This document shows positions 52,911-62,168 of a stretch of DNA of 64,000 nt, one piece after another. Under the pieces are notes generated by a model. It had not been told where the DNA came from. It was given only the letters and a program-made list of their open reading frames with translations, and made no database searches. The DNA lies in contig NZ_JALJZY010000003.1 of assembly GCF_024171525.1 (NCBI RefSeq), positions 124,001 through 188,000 of the forward strand. Direction: 5' to 3'. Source of the stretch: Neisseriaceae bacterium HSC-16F19. GTDB lineage: Bacteria > Pseudomonadota > Gammaproteobacteria > Burkholderiales > Neisseriaceae. The stretch's first letter is position 1; the number at the start of each line of letters is the position of its first letter. Made by a program: the position numbers and the translations under genes.

Positions 52911-53429
52911 ATGGCAAAACATGAAATCGAAGAACGCGGTGACGGCCTGATTGAAAAAATGGTGGCCGTAAACCGTGTAACCAAAGTGGTTAAAGGCGGC
53001 CGCATCATGGCCTTTTCCGCTTTGACTGTAGTCGGTGACGGCGACGGCCGCATCGGCATGGGCAAAGGCAAATCCAAGGAAGTACCGGTAGCGGTGCAAA
53101 AAGCCATGGACCAAGCCCGCCGCAATATGATCAAAGTACCGTTGAAAAACGGCACCATCCATCACGAAGTCACCGGCAAGCACGGTGCGACCAAAGTGTT
53201 CATGCAGCCTGCCAAAGAGGGTAGCGGTGTGAAAGCCGGCGGCCCGATGCGTTTGGTGTTCGACGCCATGGGCGTACACAACATCTCCGCCAAAGTACAC
53301 GGTTCCACCAACCCCTACAATATCGTTCGCGCCACCTTGGACGCCTTGTCCAAGCTGTACACCCCGGCCGATATTGCTGCCAAACGCGGTCTGACCGTAG
53401 AGGAAATTCTGGGAGAAGGCCATGAGTGA
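52911..53429 (+). CDS. rpsE: 30S ribosomal protein S5
   Basis: A 172-residue S5 involved in decoding accuracy. MAKHEIEERGDGLIEKMVAV is the normal start; TTGGAGAG precedes ATG 52911, so an in-frame ATG five codons earlier is rejected. It overlaps rpmD by 8 bases. Confidence 0.97.
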   Translation: MAKHEIEERGDGLIEKMVAVNRVTKVVKGGRIMAFSALTVVGDGDGRIGMGKGKSKEVPVAVQKAMDQARRNMIKVPLKNGTIHHEVTGKHGATKVFMQPAKEGSGVKAGGPMRLVFDAMGVHNISAKVHGSTNPYNIVRATLDALSKLYTPADIAAKRGLTVEEILGEGHE

Positions 53430-53607
53430 GCAAAAAACCATTAAAGTGACCCTGGTCAAAAGCCTGATCGGTACCATCGAGTCCCACCGCGCTTGTGCCC
53501 GTGGTCTGGGTTTGCGTCGCCGCGAACACACGGTAGAGGTTTTGGATACGCCCGCCAACCGCGGCATGATCAACAAAATCAGCTACCTTCTGAAAGTGGA
53601 GGAATAA
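53422..53607 (+). CDS. rpmD: 50S ribosomal protein L30
   Basis: A 61-residue L30 (KTIKVTLVKSLIGTIESHRA). It starts inside the rpsE end and is followed after 1 base by rplO. Confidence 0.97.
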   Translation: MSEQKTIKVTLVKSLIGTIESHRACARGLGLRRREHTVEVLDTPANRGMINKISYLLKVEE

Positions 53608-53608
53608 T

Positions 53609-54043
53609 ATGTTGTTGAATACCATTCGCCCGGCAGAAGGCGCGACCAAAGCGCGCCGCCGTGTCGGCCGCGGTATCGGTAGCGGCCTGGGTAAAACCGG
53701 CGGCCGCGGCCATAAAGGCCAGAAAAGCCGTGCCGGCGGTTTCCACAAAGTCGGTTTTGAGGGCGGTCAAATGCCGCTGCAACGCCGTCTGCCCAAACGC
53801 GGTTTCAAATCCATGACTGCGGCTTTCAATGCCGAAGTACGTCTGGGCGACTTGGCCCGCGTAGCCGTGGACGAAATCGATGTGCTGACTCTGAAACAAG
53901 CCGGTCTGGTACCGGCCAATGCCCAAAGCGTGAAAGTCATTCTTTCAGGCAGCATTGACAGAGCAGTGACTTTGAACGGTGTTAAAGCCACTCAAGGTGC
54001 CAAGCAAGCCATCGAGGCTGCTGGCGGTAAAGTAGCAGAATAA
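53609..54043 (+). CDS. rplO: 50S ribosomal protein L15
   Basis: A 144-residue L15 with the glycine/arginine-rich N-terminus (RRRVGRGIGSGLGKTGGRGH) and FEGGQMPLQRRLPKRGF. An imperfect uptake sequence (TTCAGGCAGC) is encoded at 53944. Confidence 0.98.
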   Translation: MLLNTIRPAEGATKARRRVGRGIGSGLGKTGGRGHKGQKSRAGGFHKVGFEGGQMPLQRRLPKRGFKSMTAAFNAEVRLGDLARVAVDEIDVLTLKQAGLVPANAQSVKVILSGSIDRAVTLNGVKATQGAKQAIEAAGGKVAE

Positions 54044-54056
54044 GGCAAGAAACAAA

Positions 54057-55364
54057 GTGGCTAATCAACAATCCGCAACAGGTCTGGCAAAATTCGGCGA
54101 CTTGAAAAACCGTTTGCTGTTTTTGCTGGGTGCCTTGTTGGTTTTCCGTATCGGGGCACACATTCCGGTTCCGGGTGTGGATCCGGTCGCTTTGGCCAAA
54201 TTGTACGAAGGCGCCGGCGGAGGCATTTTGGGCATGCTCAATATGTTCTCCGGCGGTTCGCTGGAACGTTTCAGCGTGTTTGCCATCGGCATCATGCCTT
54301 ATATTTCGGCGTCCATCATCATGCAGATGGCCGGCGAGATTGTGCCGTCCCTCAAAGCCCTGAAGAAGGAAGGCGAGGCTGGAAGACGGGTGTTGACCAA
54401 ATATACCCGCTACGGCACCGTGGTACTGGCCCTGCTGCAAAGTGTGGGCGCAGCGGCATTTGTATTCCAGTCCGGCGTGGTGGTTTCCAGCAAGGTGGAG
54501 TTTTACCTCTCTACCGTGATTTGTCTGGTAACCGGTACCATGTTCCTGATGTGGCTGGGCGAACAGATGACCGAGCGCGGTATCGGCAACGGCATTTCCC
54601 TGCTGATTACCGCCGGTATCGTGGCCAGCGTGCCCACCGGCATCGGTGAGCTGTTTGCCATGGGCAGCAGCCGTCCCTTCGTGGTCTTGAGTGTGATTGT
54701 CGGCGCCCTGCTGCTGATTTATGCCGTGGTGTATATCGAAAGCGCCCAGCGCAAAATTCCGGTGCACTACGCCAAGCGCCAGGTCGGCAACCGCGTGATG
54801 CAGGCACAAAACTCGCACATGCCGTTCAAGCTGAATATGGCCGGTGTAATCCCGCCCATTTTCGCCTCCAGCATTATTTTGTTCCCCACCACCTTGGTGA
54901 GCTGGTTCGGCTCCACCAATCAGGACGGATGGCTGCAAAAGCTGGCTGTGTATTTGCAGCACGGCAGTCTGGTTTACCTGCTGCTGTTTGCCGCAGCGGT
55001 GATCTTCTTCTGTTATTTCTACACCGCCTTGGTGTTCAGCCCGCGTGAAATGGCGGAAAACCTGAAGAAAAGCGGCGCGTTTGTACCGGGCATCCGTCCG
55101 GGCACACAAACCAGCCAATATCTGGAAAGAGTGGTATTGCGCCTGACCTTCTGGGGTGCGCTCTACATCACCGTAGTGTGTCTGATTCCGGAAATCGTCG
55201 GTCGTTCGGTACAGCTGACCCTGTTGTCTCTGGGCGGTACCTCACTGCTGATTCTGGTGGTGGTGACCATGGATTTCCGCACCCAGATTGCTTCTTACAT
55301 GATGAGCCACCAATACGGCCACCTGATGAAGAAATCCGCAATGAAATCAATTTCACGTCGTTAA
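54057..55364 (+). CDS. secY: Preprotein translocase subunit SecY (GTG start)
   Basis: A 435-residue channel subunit of the Sec translocon in the inner membrane, with ten membrane helices. Signatures are GGILGMLNMFSGGSLERFSV (plug and helix 2 region), MPYISASIIMQM and the late GTSLLILVVVTMDF. The start is GTG 54057, 13 bases after rplO; no ATG fits. Confidence 0.98.
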   Translation: MANQQSATGLAKFGDLKNRLLFLLGALLVFRIGAHIPVPGVDPVALAKLYEGAGGGILGMLNMFSGGSLERFSVFAIGIMPYISASIIMQMAGEIVPSLKALKKEGEAGRRVLTKYTRYGTVVLALLQSVGAAAFVFQSGVVVSSKVEFYLSTVICLVTGTMFLMWLGEQMTERGIGNGISLLITAGIVASVPTGIGELFAMGSSRPFVVLSVIVGALLLIYAVVYIESAQRKIPVHYAKRQVGNRVMQAQNSHMPFKLNMAGVIPPIFASSIILFPTTLVSWFGSTNQDGWLQKLAVYLQHGSLVYLLLFAAAVIFFCYFYTALVFSPREMAENLKKSGAFVPGIRPGTQTSQYLERVVLRLTFWGALYITVVCLIPEIVGRSVQLTLLSLGGTSLLILVVVTMDFRTQIASYMMSHQYGHLMKKSAMKSISRR

Positions 55365-55368
55365 CATT

Positions 55369-55587
55369 ATGGCCAAAGAAGATACCATACAAATGCAGGG
55401 CGAAATCCTGGAAACCCTGCCCAATGCTACTTTTAAAGTGAAACTGGAAAACGACCACGTTGTTCTGGGCCACATCTCCGGCAAGATGCGCATGCACTAC
55501 ATCCGCATCTCTCCGGGTGACAAGGTGACCGTAGAGCTCACGCCTTACGACTTGTCCCGCGCCCGCATCGTTTTCCGAGCACGCTGA
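55369..55587 (+). CDS. infA: Translation initiation factor IF-1
   Basis: A 72-residue OB-fold factor (MAKEDTIQMQGEILETLPNA) that binds the A site of the 30S subunit. It starts 4 bases after secY. Confidence 0.98.
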   Translation: MAKEDTIQMQGEILETLPNATFKVKLENDHVVLGHISGKMRMHYIRISPGDKVTVELTPYDLSRARIVFRAR

Positions 55588-55607
55588 TAAACTGGAAAGG
55601 AAGTATT

Positions 55608-55721
55608 ATGCGCGTTCAACCGTCGGTAAAGAAAATTTGCCGTAATTGTAAAATCATCCGCCGCAACCGCGTGGTGCGTGTGATTTGTACTGACCCCCGT
55701 CACAAACAGCGTCAGGGTTGA
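55608..55721 (+). CDS. rpmJ: 50S ribosomal protein L36
   Basis: A 37-residue L36 beginning MRVQPSVKKICRNCK. The zinc ligands are C11, C14, C27 and H32, so it is the zinc-binding form. AAAGGAAG precedes ATG 55608. It lies between infA and rpsM, its usual place. Confidence 0.96.
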   Translation: MRVQPSVKKICRNCKIIRRNRVVRVICTDPRHKQRQG

Positions 55722-55778
55722 TTTTGTCAATCCGACCGTCTGTGGTATAGTGACGACCTTTTGCTCTGAGGAAAGACT

Positions 55779-56141
55779 ATGGCTCGTATTGCCGGGGTGA
55801 ATATCCCCAATAACGCCCATATCGTGATCGGCTTGCAGGCCATTTACGGTATCGGCGCGACCCGTGCCAAATTGATTTGCGAGGCTGCCGGTATCGTACC
55901 GAGCACCAAAGTCAAAGATTTGGACGAAACCCAACTGGACGCTTTGCGCGAACAGGTTGCCAAATATGAAGTAGAAGGCGATCTGCGCCGTGAAGTGACC
56001 ATGAGTATCAAACGCTTGATGGACATGGGCTGCTACCGTGGTTTCCGCCACCGTCGCGGTTTGCCGTGCCGCGGACAGCGTACCCGCACCAATGCCCGTA
56101 CCCGCAAAGGTCCGCGCAAAGCGATTGCCGGTAAGAAATAA
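55779..56141 (+). CDS. rpsM: 30S ribosomal protein S13
   Basis: A 120-residue S13 of the 30S head, which contacts the P-site tRNA; GCYRGFRHRRGLPCRGQRT is the C-terminal signature. Confidence 0.98.
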   Translation: MARIAGVNIPNNAHIVIGLQAIYGIGATRAKLICEAAGIVPSTKVKDLDETQLDALREQVAKYEVEGDLRREVTMSIKRLMDMGCYRGFRHRRGLPCRGQRTRTNARTRKGPRKAIAGKK

Positions 56142-56157
56142 CATAAGGAAATAATGA

Positions 56158-56550
56158 ATGGCTAAAGCAAACACAGCCCGTGTGCGCAAAAAAGTTCGCA
56201 AAACCGTGAGTGAAGGTATTGTGCATGTACATGCATCTTTCAACAATACCATCATTACCATTACCGACCGCCAAGGCAATGCATTATCTTGGGCTACCTC
56301 AGGCGGCGCCGGTTTTAAAGGTTCGCGTAAAAGCACACCCTTCGCTGCCCAGGTTGCAGCAGAAGCCGCTGGTAAAGTTGCCCAAGAGTATGGCGTAAAA
56401 AATCTGGAAGTCCGCATCAAAGGCCCGGGTCCCGGCCGCGAGTCTTCCGTACGTGCGCTCAACGCTCTTGGTTTCAAGATTACCAGCATTACCGACGTGA
56501 CTCCGTTGCCGCACAACGGTTGCCGCCCGCCGAAAAAACGTCGTATCTGA
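56158..56550 (+). CDS. rpsK: 30S ribosomal protein S11
   Basis: A 130-residue S11 of the platform with GRESSVRALNALGFKI and the C-terminal THNGCRPPKKRR-like PHNGCRPPKKRR. ATG 56158 is chosen over the out-of-frame ATG 56154. Confidence 0.98.
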   Translation: MAKANTARVRKKVRKTVSEGIVHVHASFNNTIITITDRQGNALSWATSGGAGFKGSRKSTPFAAQVAAEAAGKVAQEYGVKNLEVRIKGPGPGRESSVRALNALGFKITSITDVTPLPHNGCRPPKKRRI

Positions 56551-56567
56551 TTCAGGAGTATTGATTT

Positions 56568-57188
56568 ATGGCACGTTATACCGGCCCGAAATGTAAATTG
56601 GCCCGCCGCGAGGGCACCGATTTGTTCCTGAAGAGCGCCCGCCGCTCTCTGGATTCCAAATGTAAATTAGATTCTGCACCCGGCCAGCACGGCGCGAAAA
56701 AGCCGCGTCTGTCCGACTACGGTTTGCAGTTGCGTGAAAAACAAAAAATCCGCCGCATCTACGGCGTGTTGGAGCGCCAGTTCCGCCGCTACTTCGCCGA
56801 AGCCGAGCGCCGCAAAGGCTCTACCGGCGAATTGCTGCTGCAATTGCTGGAGTCCCGCCTGGACAACGTCGTATACCGCATGGGTTACGGCTCCACCCGC
56901 GCCGAAGCACGCCAACTGGTATCGCACAAAGCGATTACCGTGAACGGCCAAGTGGTGAACATCCCCTCTTTCCAAGTGAAAGCCGGCGATGTGGTGGCTG
57001 TGCGTGAAAAAGCCAAAAAACAAGTGCGTATCCAAGAAGCCATGGGTCTGGCGACCCAAATCGGCCTGCCCAGCTGGGTATCGGTTGATGCCGGCAAGCT
57101 GGAAGGCGTGTACAAAAACATGCCGGATCGCAGCGAGTTGAGCGGCGATATTAATGAACAGCTGGTGGTAGAGTTCTACTCTAAATAA
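56568..57188 (+). CDS. rpsD: 30S ribosomal protein S4
   Basis: A 206-residue S4, assembly initiator, with an S4 RNA-binding domain (LLESRLDNVVYRMGYGSTRA). In E. coli it represses the alpha operon; not shown here. Confidence 0.98.
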   Translation: MARYTGPKCKLARREGTDLFLKSARRSLDSKCKLDSAPGQHGAKKPRLSDYGLQLREKQKIRRIYGVLERQFRRYFAEAERRKGSTGELLLQLLESRLDNVVYRMGYGSTRAEARQLVSHKAITVNGQVVNIPSFQVKAGDVVAVREKAKKQVRIQEAMGLATQIGLPSWVSVDAGKLEGVYKNMPDRSELSGDINEQLVVEFYSK

Positions 57189-57213
57189 TGCCGGTTAAAA
57201 TGAGGACAGTTAA

Positions 57214-58203
57214 ATGCAAAACAGCACATCCGAATTTTTAAAACCGCGTCAAATTGACGTGGATGCTTTGTCCGCTACCCGTGCCAAAGTATCTATGGAG
57301 CCGTTTGAGCGTGGCTTCGGCCATACCTTGGGTAATGCTTTGCGTCGTATCTTACTGTCATCAATGAATGGTTTTGCGCCGACCCAAGTGGCGATTGAAG
57401 GCGTGCTGCACGAATACTCCACCGTAGACGGTGTGGAAGAAGATGTGGTTGACATCTTGCTCAACATCAAAGGCGTGGTATTCAAGCTGCACGGCCGCAA
57501 CGAAGTTTTGCTGAACCTGAACAAAGAAGGTGCCGGTGTGGTCAAAGCCGGTGACATCGAACTGCCCCACGATGTGGAAATCATCAATCCCGATCACGTT
57601 ATCTGCCATTTGTCCGATAACGGCAAGATTGCGATGGAAATCAAAGTGGAAGCAGGTCGCGGTTACCAATCGGTAGCCGGTCGCAAACAGGCCGACGACC
57701 ACAAACGCATCGGCGCCATCCAACTGGATGCGAGCTTTTCGCCCATCAGCCGCGTGAGTTTCGATGTGGAACCCGCGCGCGTGGAGCAGCGGACCGATTT
57801 GGACTGTCTGGTTTTGGACATCGAAACCAACGGTGCGATTGATCCGGAAGAAGCCGTACGCAATGCGGCGCGCATCCTGATTGACCAAATGTCTATTTTT
57901 GCCGACCTGCAAGGTACGCCGGTGGAAGTGGTGGAAGAAAAAGAACCGCCCATCGACCCCATCCTGCTGCGTCCGGTGGACGATTTGGAACTGACTGTGC
58001 GCTCAGCAAACTGCTTGAAAGCCGAAGACATTTATTATATTGGCGATTTGATCCAGCGTACCGAGACCGAACTGTTGAAAACGCCCAACCTGGGCCGTAA
58101 GTCTCTGAACGAAATCAAAGAGGTTCTGGCTTCCAAAGGCCTGACCCTGGGATCGAAACTCGACAGCTGGCCGCCCGCCAGTCTGGAAAAGCCACAAGCT
58201 TGA
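57214..58203 (+). CDS. rpoA: RNA polymerase alpha subunit
   Basis: A 329-residue alpha subunit. The N-terminal dimerisation domain (FGHTLGNALRRILLSSM) is joined by an acidic linker (EKEPPIDP) to the C-terminal helix-hairpin-helix domain that binds UP elements and activators (LLKTPNLGRKSLNEIKEVL). Confidence 0.99.
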   Translation: MQNSTSEFLKPRQIDVDALSATRAKVSMEPFERGFGHTLGNALRRILLSSMNGFAPTQVAIEGVLHEYSTVDGVEEDVVDILLNIKGVVFKLHGRNEVLLNLNKEGAGVVKAGDIELPHDVEIINPDHVICHLSDNGKIAMEIKVEAGRGYQSVAGRKQADDHKRIGAIQLDASFSPISRVSFDVEPARVEQRTDLDCLVLDIETNGAIDPEEAVRNAARILIDQMSIFADLQGTPVEVVEEKEPPIDPILLRPVDDLELTVRSANCLKAEDIYYIGDLIQRTETELLKTPNLGRKSLNEIKEVLASKGLTLGSKLDSWPPASLEKPQA

Positions 58204-58221
58204 TGATTAAAGGATAATGAC

Positions 58222-58602
58222 ATGCGTCATCGTAACGGTAACCGTAAACTGAACCGCACCAGCAGCCACCGCGCTGCCATGCTGCGCAATATGGCCAACT
58301 CCCTGTTGAGCCATGAAACCATCGTCACCACTTTGCCGAAAGCCAAAGAGCTGCGCCGTGTGGTTGAGCCCCTGATCACCTTGGGCAAAAAACCGTCTCT
58401 GGCCAACCGCCGCTTGGCATTCAACCGCACCCGCGACCGCGATGTGGTGGTCAAACTGTTTGACGAACTGGGCCCGCGCTTTGCCGCGCGCAACGGTGGT
58501 TATGTCCGTATTTTGAAATACGGCTTCCGCCAAGGCGACAACGCGCCCATGGCTTTGGTTGAACTGGTTGACAAAGCACCGGAAGCCGAAGCAGCGGAGT
58601 AA
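58222..58602 (+). CDS. rplQ: 50S ribosomal protein L17
   Basis: A 126-residue L17 (MRHRNGNRKLNRTSSHRAAM). It is the last gene of the ribosomal run and is followed by a strong terminator. Confidence 0.98.
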   Translation: MRHRNGNRKLNRTSSHRAAMLRNMANSLLSHETIVTTLPKAKELRRVVEPLITLGKKPSLANRRLAFNRTRDRDVVVKLFDELGPRFAARNGGYVRILKYGFRQGDNAPMALVELVDKAPEAEAAE

Positions 58603-58622
58603 TCCCTGTTTGGCAAGCCCGC

Positions 58623-58651
58623 AAAAAACCCGTCTTTGAGACGGGTTTTTT
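58623..58651 (+). terminator. Rho-independent terminator after rplQ
   Basis: The stem AACCCGTCT / AGACGGGTT with a 3-base loop is flanked by A and T runs. Confidence 0.92.
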
Positions 58652-58652
58652 G

Positions 58653-58687
58653 TTTTTTCAGGCAGCCTTGAGGCTGCCTGAAAAAAC
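58653..58687. terminator. Uptake-sequence hairpin between convergent rplQ and rsgA
   Basis: TTTTTTCAGGCAGCCT and AGGCTGCCTGAAAAAA pair with a 2-base spacer. On the minus strand it follows the rsgA stop directly and ends in T residues, so it is likely the rsgA terminator. Confidence 0.8.
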
Positions 58688-58688
58688 A

Positions 58689-59558
58689 TTACCCCGCCAA
58701 TTCGTCAATCACGCTCTGCAAAAACGCCAAGCGCTGCGGACGGATTTCTCCCGCAACCGCCGCCGCTTTAAACGCGCAATCCGGCTCGCGACGGTGGCTG
58801 CAATTGTGGAAGCGGCATAGTCCGATGAACTCACGCATATCGGGGCAGTAATGCGCCAAATCCTCGGCTTGCAAATGGTGCAGGCCGAAAGCCTGCAAAC
58901 CGGGGGAGTCGATGAGCTGGGTGTCGGCATCCAAATCGTACAGCTGGGCATGGGTGGTGGTATGGCGGCCGGAATCGAGCGCGGTGGAAATATCACCCAC
59001 GCGGGCATAATCGCCGCCGAGCAGGGCATTGGTCAGCGTGGACTTGCCCATGCCCGATTGGCCGAGCAGGATATTGGTTTCGCCCTGCATTTCTTCACGC
59101 AAAGCGCCCACATCCGCCAAGGCACTCACCGACAGCAGGGTATAGCCCAGACTGCGGTAAAACGAGAGCTGTTCGGCCAAGGCGGCACTTTGCGGCAGGT
59201 CGGATTTGTTGAGTACGATGACCGCACGGATGTCCGCCGCTTCCGCCGCCAGCAAGGCGCGTTGCAGCAGCATTTCGCTTGGTGTCGGCACCGCGGCGGT
59301 GACGATAAACAGCTGCGTGACATTGGCGGCGATGAGCTTGCTTTTGTGGGCGTCCTGGCGGTAGAGCAGGCTGTGGCGCTCGCGGTAGTCTTCAATTACC
59401 GCCTGTTCATGGTTGAGCACTTGGATGTCCACCCAGTCGCCGCAGGCGAAATCGACGCGTTTTTTGCGCGTGCTGGCATCAAACACGCGGCCGTCGTCGC
59501 AGCGCACCACATAGCGGCGGCCGTAGCTGGCAATGATTTGCGCGCGGATTTCAGCCAT
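58689..59558 (-). CDS. rsgA: Ribosome small subunit-dependent GTPase A
   Basis: A 289-residue circularly permuted GTPase that helps mature the 30S subunit. After an OB-fold domain, the G4 motif NKSD (117-120) comes before the P-loop GQSGMGKST (166-174), as expected for the permuted order. A zinc knuckle follows (CRFHNCSHRREPDC). The start ATG 59558 has no strong ribosome site: the preceding bases are an uptake sequence. It lies 33 bases after the antiporter gene. Confidence 0.96.
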   Translation of the reverse strand: MAEIRAQIIASYGRRYVVRCDDGRVFDASTRKKRVDFACGDWVDIQVLNHEQAVIEDYRERHSLLYRQDAHKSKLIAANVTQLFIVTAAVPTPSEMLLQRALLAAEAADIRAVIVLNKSDLPQSAALAEQLSFYRSLGYTLLSVSALADVGALREEMQGETNILLGQSGMGKSTLTNALLGGDYARVGDISTALDSGRHTTTHAQLYDLDADTQLIDSPGLQAFGLHHLQAEDLAHYCPDMREFIGLCRFHNCSHRREPDCAFKAAAVAGEIRPQRLAFLQSVIDELAG

Positions 59559-59591
59559 GGCAGGCTGCCTGAAAAGCAGTGGCCGCCTGCA

Positions 59592-60662
59592 TCAGGGCAT
59601 CACCACGGTAAACACATACACCATCAGGTTCACCAGCAGCACCACGCCGTAGAGCACATTGGTTTTGCCGTGGTTGAGCGACAGCATCACCGTAAACACG
59701 GACAAGGCCAGCAGTATCATGGATTTCCACGGCAGACCCAGCATCAGCGGCAAATCCATCATCAGGCACACAAAGGCCACGGCGGGAATGGTGAGGCCGA
59801 TACTCGCCAAGGCCGAACCCAGCGCCAGATTGAGACTGGTCTGAAAGCGGTTGTGCAGGGCGGCGCGGGTGGCGGCCAAGCCTTCGGGCAGCAGCACCAC
59901 CACGGCAATAATCACCCCCACCAGCGCATGCGGCGCGCCCATATTGCGCACGGCCTCTTCCAAAAGCGGCGAAAGACCTTTGGCCATCATCACCACCACA
60001 CCCAGACACACCAGCAGCAACACGAAACTGGCGGCGGCCACTTTGGCGGTGGGCGGGTCGGCGTGGTGGTCGGCATCGTCGTCATCGGCAAGGAAGTAGT
60101 CGCGGTGGCGCACGGTCTGCACCAGCATAAAGGTGGCGTAGATGATGAGCATGGCCACGGCAATCAGCAAGAGCTGCGGGGCGGTATAGGTGCCGCCACT
60201 GGTGGACACGGTGAAATTGGGCAAAATCAGCGCAAACACCAGCATGGCCACCAGCGCCACCAAAACCAGGGTGGCGGATTTGCGGTCGAAAAACTGTTCG
60301 TGGAATTTAACGCTGCCAATGAGCAGGCAGGCGCCGAGAATGCCGTTCAAAATCAGCATCACCGCGGCAAACACGGTGTCGCGCGCCAGCACTGCCGACT
60401 CTTTGCCGCCGGCAATCATCATGGACACAATCAGCCCCACTTCCAACACGGTAATCGACAGCGCCAGAATCACCGTACCGAAAGGCTCGCCCACTTTGTG
60501 CGCCACCACCTCGGCATGGTGGACCGCGGAAATCACGCTACCCATCAGCAAAAGCGAGCCTATGCTGCCCGCCCACAGGCTGGTAAGGCCCAAGAGATAA
60601 TACACCGCTGCTGCCAGCGGCAAGGCCACGCTCCAAATCGGGAGTGAGGGGTTGTGTTTCAT
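59592..60662 (-). CDS. ChaA-type calcium/sodium:proton antiporter
   Basis: A 356-residue CaCA-superfamily cation/proton antiporter with about 11 membrane helices. The two alpha-repeats are visible as VGEPFGTVILALSITVLEVG and LLPEGLAATRAALHNRFQ with LGSALASIGLTIP. The acidic-histidine loop DDDDADHHADPP between them may bind metal ions in the cytoplasm. AAGGATA precedes ATG 60662. It extrudes Ca2+, Na+ or K+ at alkaline pH in related bacteria; the ion is not defined here. Confidence 0.9.
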   Translation of the reverse strand: MKHNPSLPIWSVALPLAAAVYYLLGLTSLWAGSIGSLLLMGSVISAVHHAEVVAHKVGEPFGTVILALSITVLEVGLIVSMMIAGGKESAVLARDTVFAAVMLILNGILGACLLIGSVKFHEQFFDRKSATLVLVALVAMLVFALILPNFTVSTSGGTYTAPQLLLIAVAMLIIYATFMLVQTVRHRDYFLADDDDADHHADPPTAKVAAASFVLLLVCLGVVVMMAKGLSPLLEEAVRNMGAPHALVGVIIAVVVLLPEGLAATRAALHNRFQTSLNLALGSALASIGLTIPAVAFVCLMMDLPLMLGLPWKSMILLALSVFTVMLSLNHGKTNVLYGVVLLVNLMVYVFTVVMP

Positions 60663-60720
60663 GTTTATCCTTATGAATTAAAACTAGTGTGTGAAAGGGT
60701 GTTCAGGCTGCCTGAAAAAC

Positions 60721-60826
60721 TATAGTCATTTAAAATAAAAACGATACGGCGTTGCTACGCCTTGCCGTACTACTTGTACTGTCTGCGGCTTGCTGCCTTG
60801 TCTCGTTCTTATTTTATTCGACTATA
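60721..60826. repeat. Correia-like element, TATAGTC-ended family (copy 2)
   Basis: A 106-bp element almost identical to 20350-20455. It lies just after an uptake sequence, between the antiporter start and the M48 peptidase, and its right end encodes the last residues and stop of the peptidase. Confidence 0.78.
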
Positions 60827-62068
60827 CAAACGCTTCAAGGCGGCAATGCGTTCTTGCGCGCCGGGATGGGAATCGTAAAAACGCGAATACCAGCCGTCGG
60901 TGACCAAGCTGGCGGCATTGCTGCGGTAGAGCTTGGTCAGGGCGGCAATCAAATCGGCGGCGCGGGTGTGTCGGGCGGCAAAACGGTCGGCCTCGAATTC
61001 GTTGCGGCGCGACATCAGGCTGGCAAGCGGTGCAAACGGAAAGGTAAACACCGGCAACACCAGCAAAAACAGCAGCAGCGCCATGGCATGGCTGGGATAC
61101 TGCACTCCCAAGCCCTGATAAAACGCCGGTTGCGGCAGCAGCAGGCCCAAACCGTAGAGCACCGCCAAGGCCAGCACAAAAGTCACCGCCATTTGTTTGA
61201 CGATGTGCTTGTGGGCGAAATGGCCCAATTCGTGCGCCAGCACCGCTTCCACTTCGTCGGGCTGCATATTGTTGAGCAGGGTGTCGTAAAACACGATGCG
61301 CTTGTTGCGCCCCAAACCGGTGAAATAGGCATTGCCGTGGCCGCTGCGCTTGGAGCCGTCCATCACCATCACGCCCTTGCTCTGAAAACCGGTGCGCTGT
61401 AACAGCGCATCGATGCGGGTTTGCAAGTCCGTATCCGCCAAAGGTTCGAAGCGGTTGAACAAGGGGGCAATCCATTTGGGGAAGGCCCACAACATCAGCA
61501 ACGAAAAGCCCAGCCACAGCAGCCACACATACAGCCACCACAGGTTGCCCATCACCCCCATCACATAAATCACCGCCGCCAGCAAAGGTGTGCCGATCAC
61601 GAGCAGCAGCAAAGCGCCCTTGGCCTGGTCGGCCAGCCAAGTGCCCGCCGTGCTGCGGTTAAAGCCGAAACGCGCTTCCAGCCTGAAAGTGCGGTAGAGC
61701 GCAAACGGCCACGACAACACCGTGCTCACCACGGTAAACAGGCCAATCAGCAACACGCCCTGCCACAGCGGCGAGGCAAGCATTTTCTGGCTCAACAAGG
61801 CCAAGAGATTCAGGCCGCCGCCCAAGGTAAACAGCAGCAGCAAGGCTGCCTGAAAAATGATTTCATAGCGCGCCAGTCGTTGTTTGGCGAGGGTGTAATC
61901 GGCGGCGGTTTGGTGCTCGGCAAGCGAAACCGTGGCGGCAAAAGCGGCAGGCACCTGGCCGTAATGGCGGCGCACCGCCGCACTTTGGCGCAAAGACAGA
62001 TACAGCTGCCCTAAAGTGGATACGGCAAAAAACAATAAAAACAAAGTGTAAACGGTTTGAGCCTGCAT
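60809..62068 (-). CDS. M48-family membrane zinc metalloprotease (Ste24-like)
   Basis: A 419-residue membrane protease with about seven helices. The zinc motif is HELGH (residues 279-283), and the third ligand lies in RRNEFEADRFAARH. DGSKRSGHGNAYFTGLG before it is typical of Ste24/HtpX proteins. The length and N-terminal helices fit the CAAX-protease-1-like branch rather than the shorter HtpX. An exact uptake sequence lies inside the gene at 61844-61855. The last five codons (YSRIK) and TAA are formed by the end of a Correia-like element, so the original C-terminus was probably different. Confidence 0.92.
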   Translation of the reverse strand: MQAQTVYTLFLLFFAVSTLGQLYLSLRQSAAVRRHYGQVPAAFAATVSLAEHQTAADYTLAKQRLARYEIIFQAALLLLFTLGGGLNLLALLSQKMLASPLWQGVLLIGLFTVVSTVLSWPFALYRTFRLEARFGFNRSTAGTWLADQAKGALLLLVIGTPLLAAVIYVMGVMGNLWWLYVWLLWLGFSLLMLWAFPKWIAPLFNRFEPLADTDLQTRIDALLQRTGFQSKGVMVMDGSKRSGHGNAYFTGLGRNKRIVFYDTLLNNMQPDEVEAVLAHELGHFAHKHIVKQMAVTFVLALAVLYGLGLLLPQPAFYQGLGVQYPSHAMALLLFLLVLPVFTFPFAPLASLMSRRNEFEADRFAARHTRAADLIAALTKLYRSNAASLVTDGWYSRFYDSHPGAQERIAALKRLYSRIK

Positions 62069-62168
62069 AATAAAACCCGGAGCAAAACAGGCGGTATTGT
62101 ATCCGAAAAAGCCGCCCCGCCCTATTCTGGGTTACAATAATCGCCATTGACAGCCCTTATTGATACAC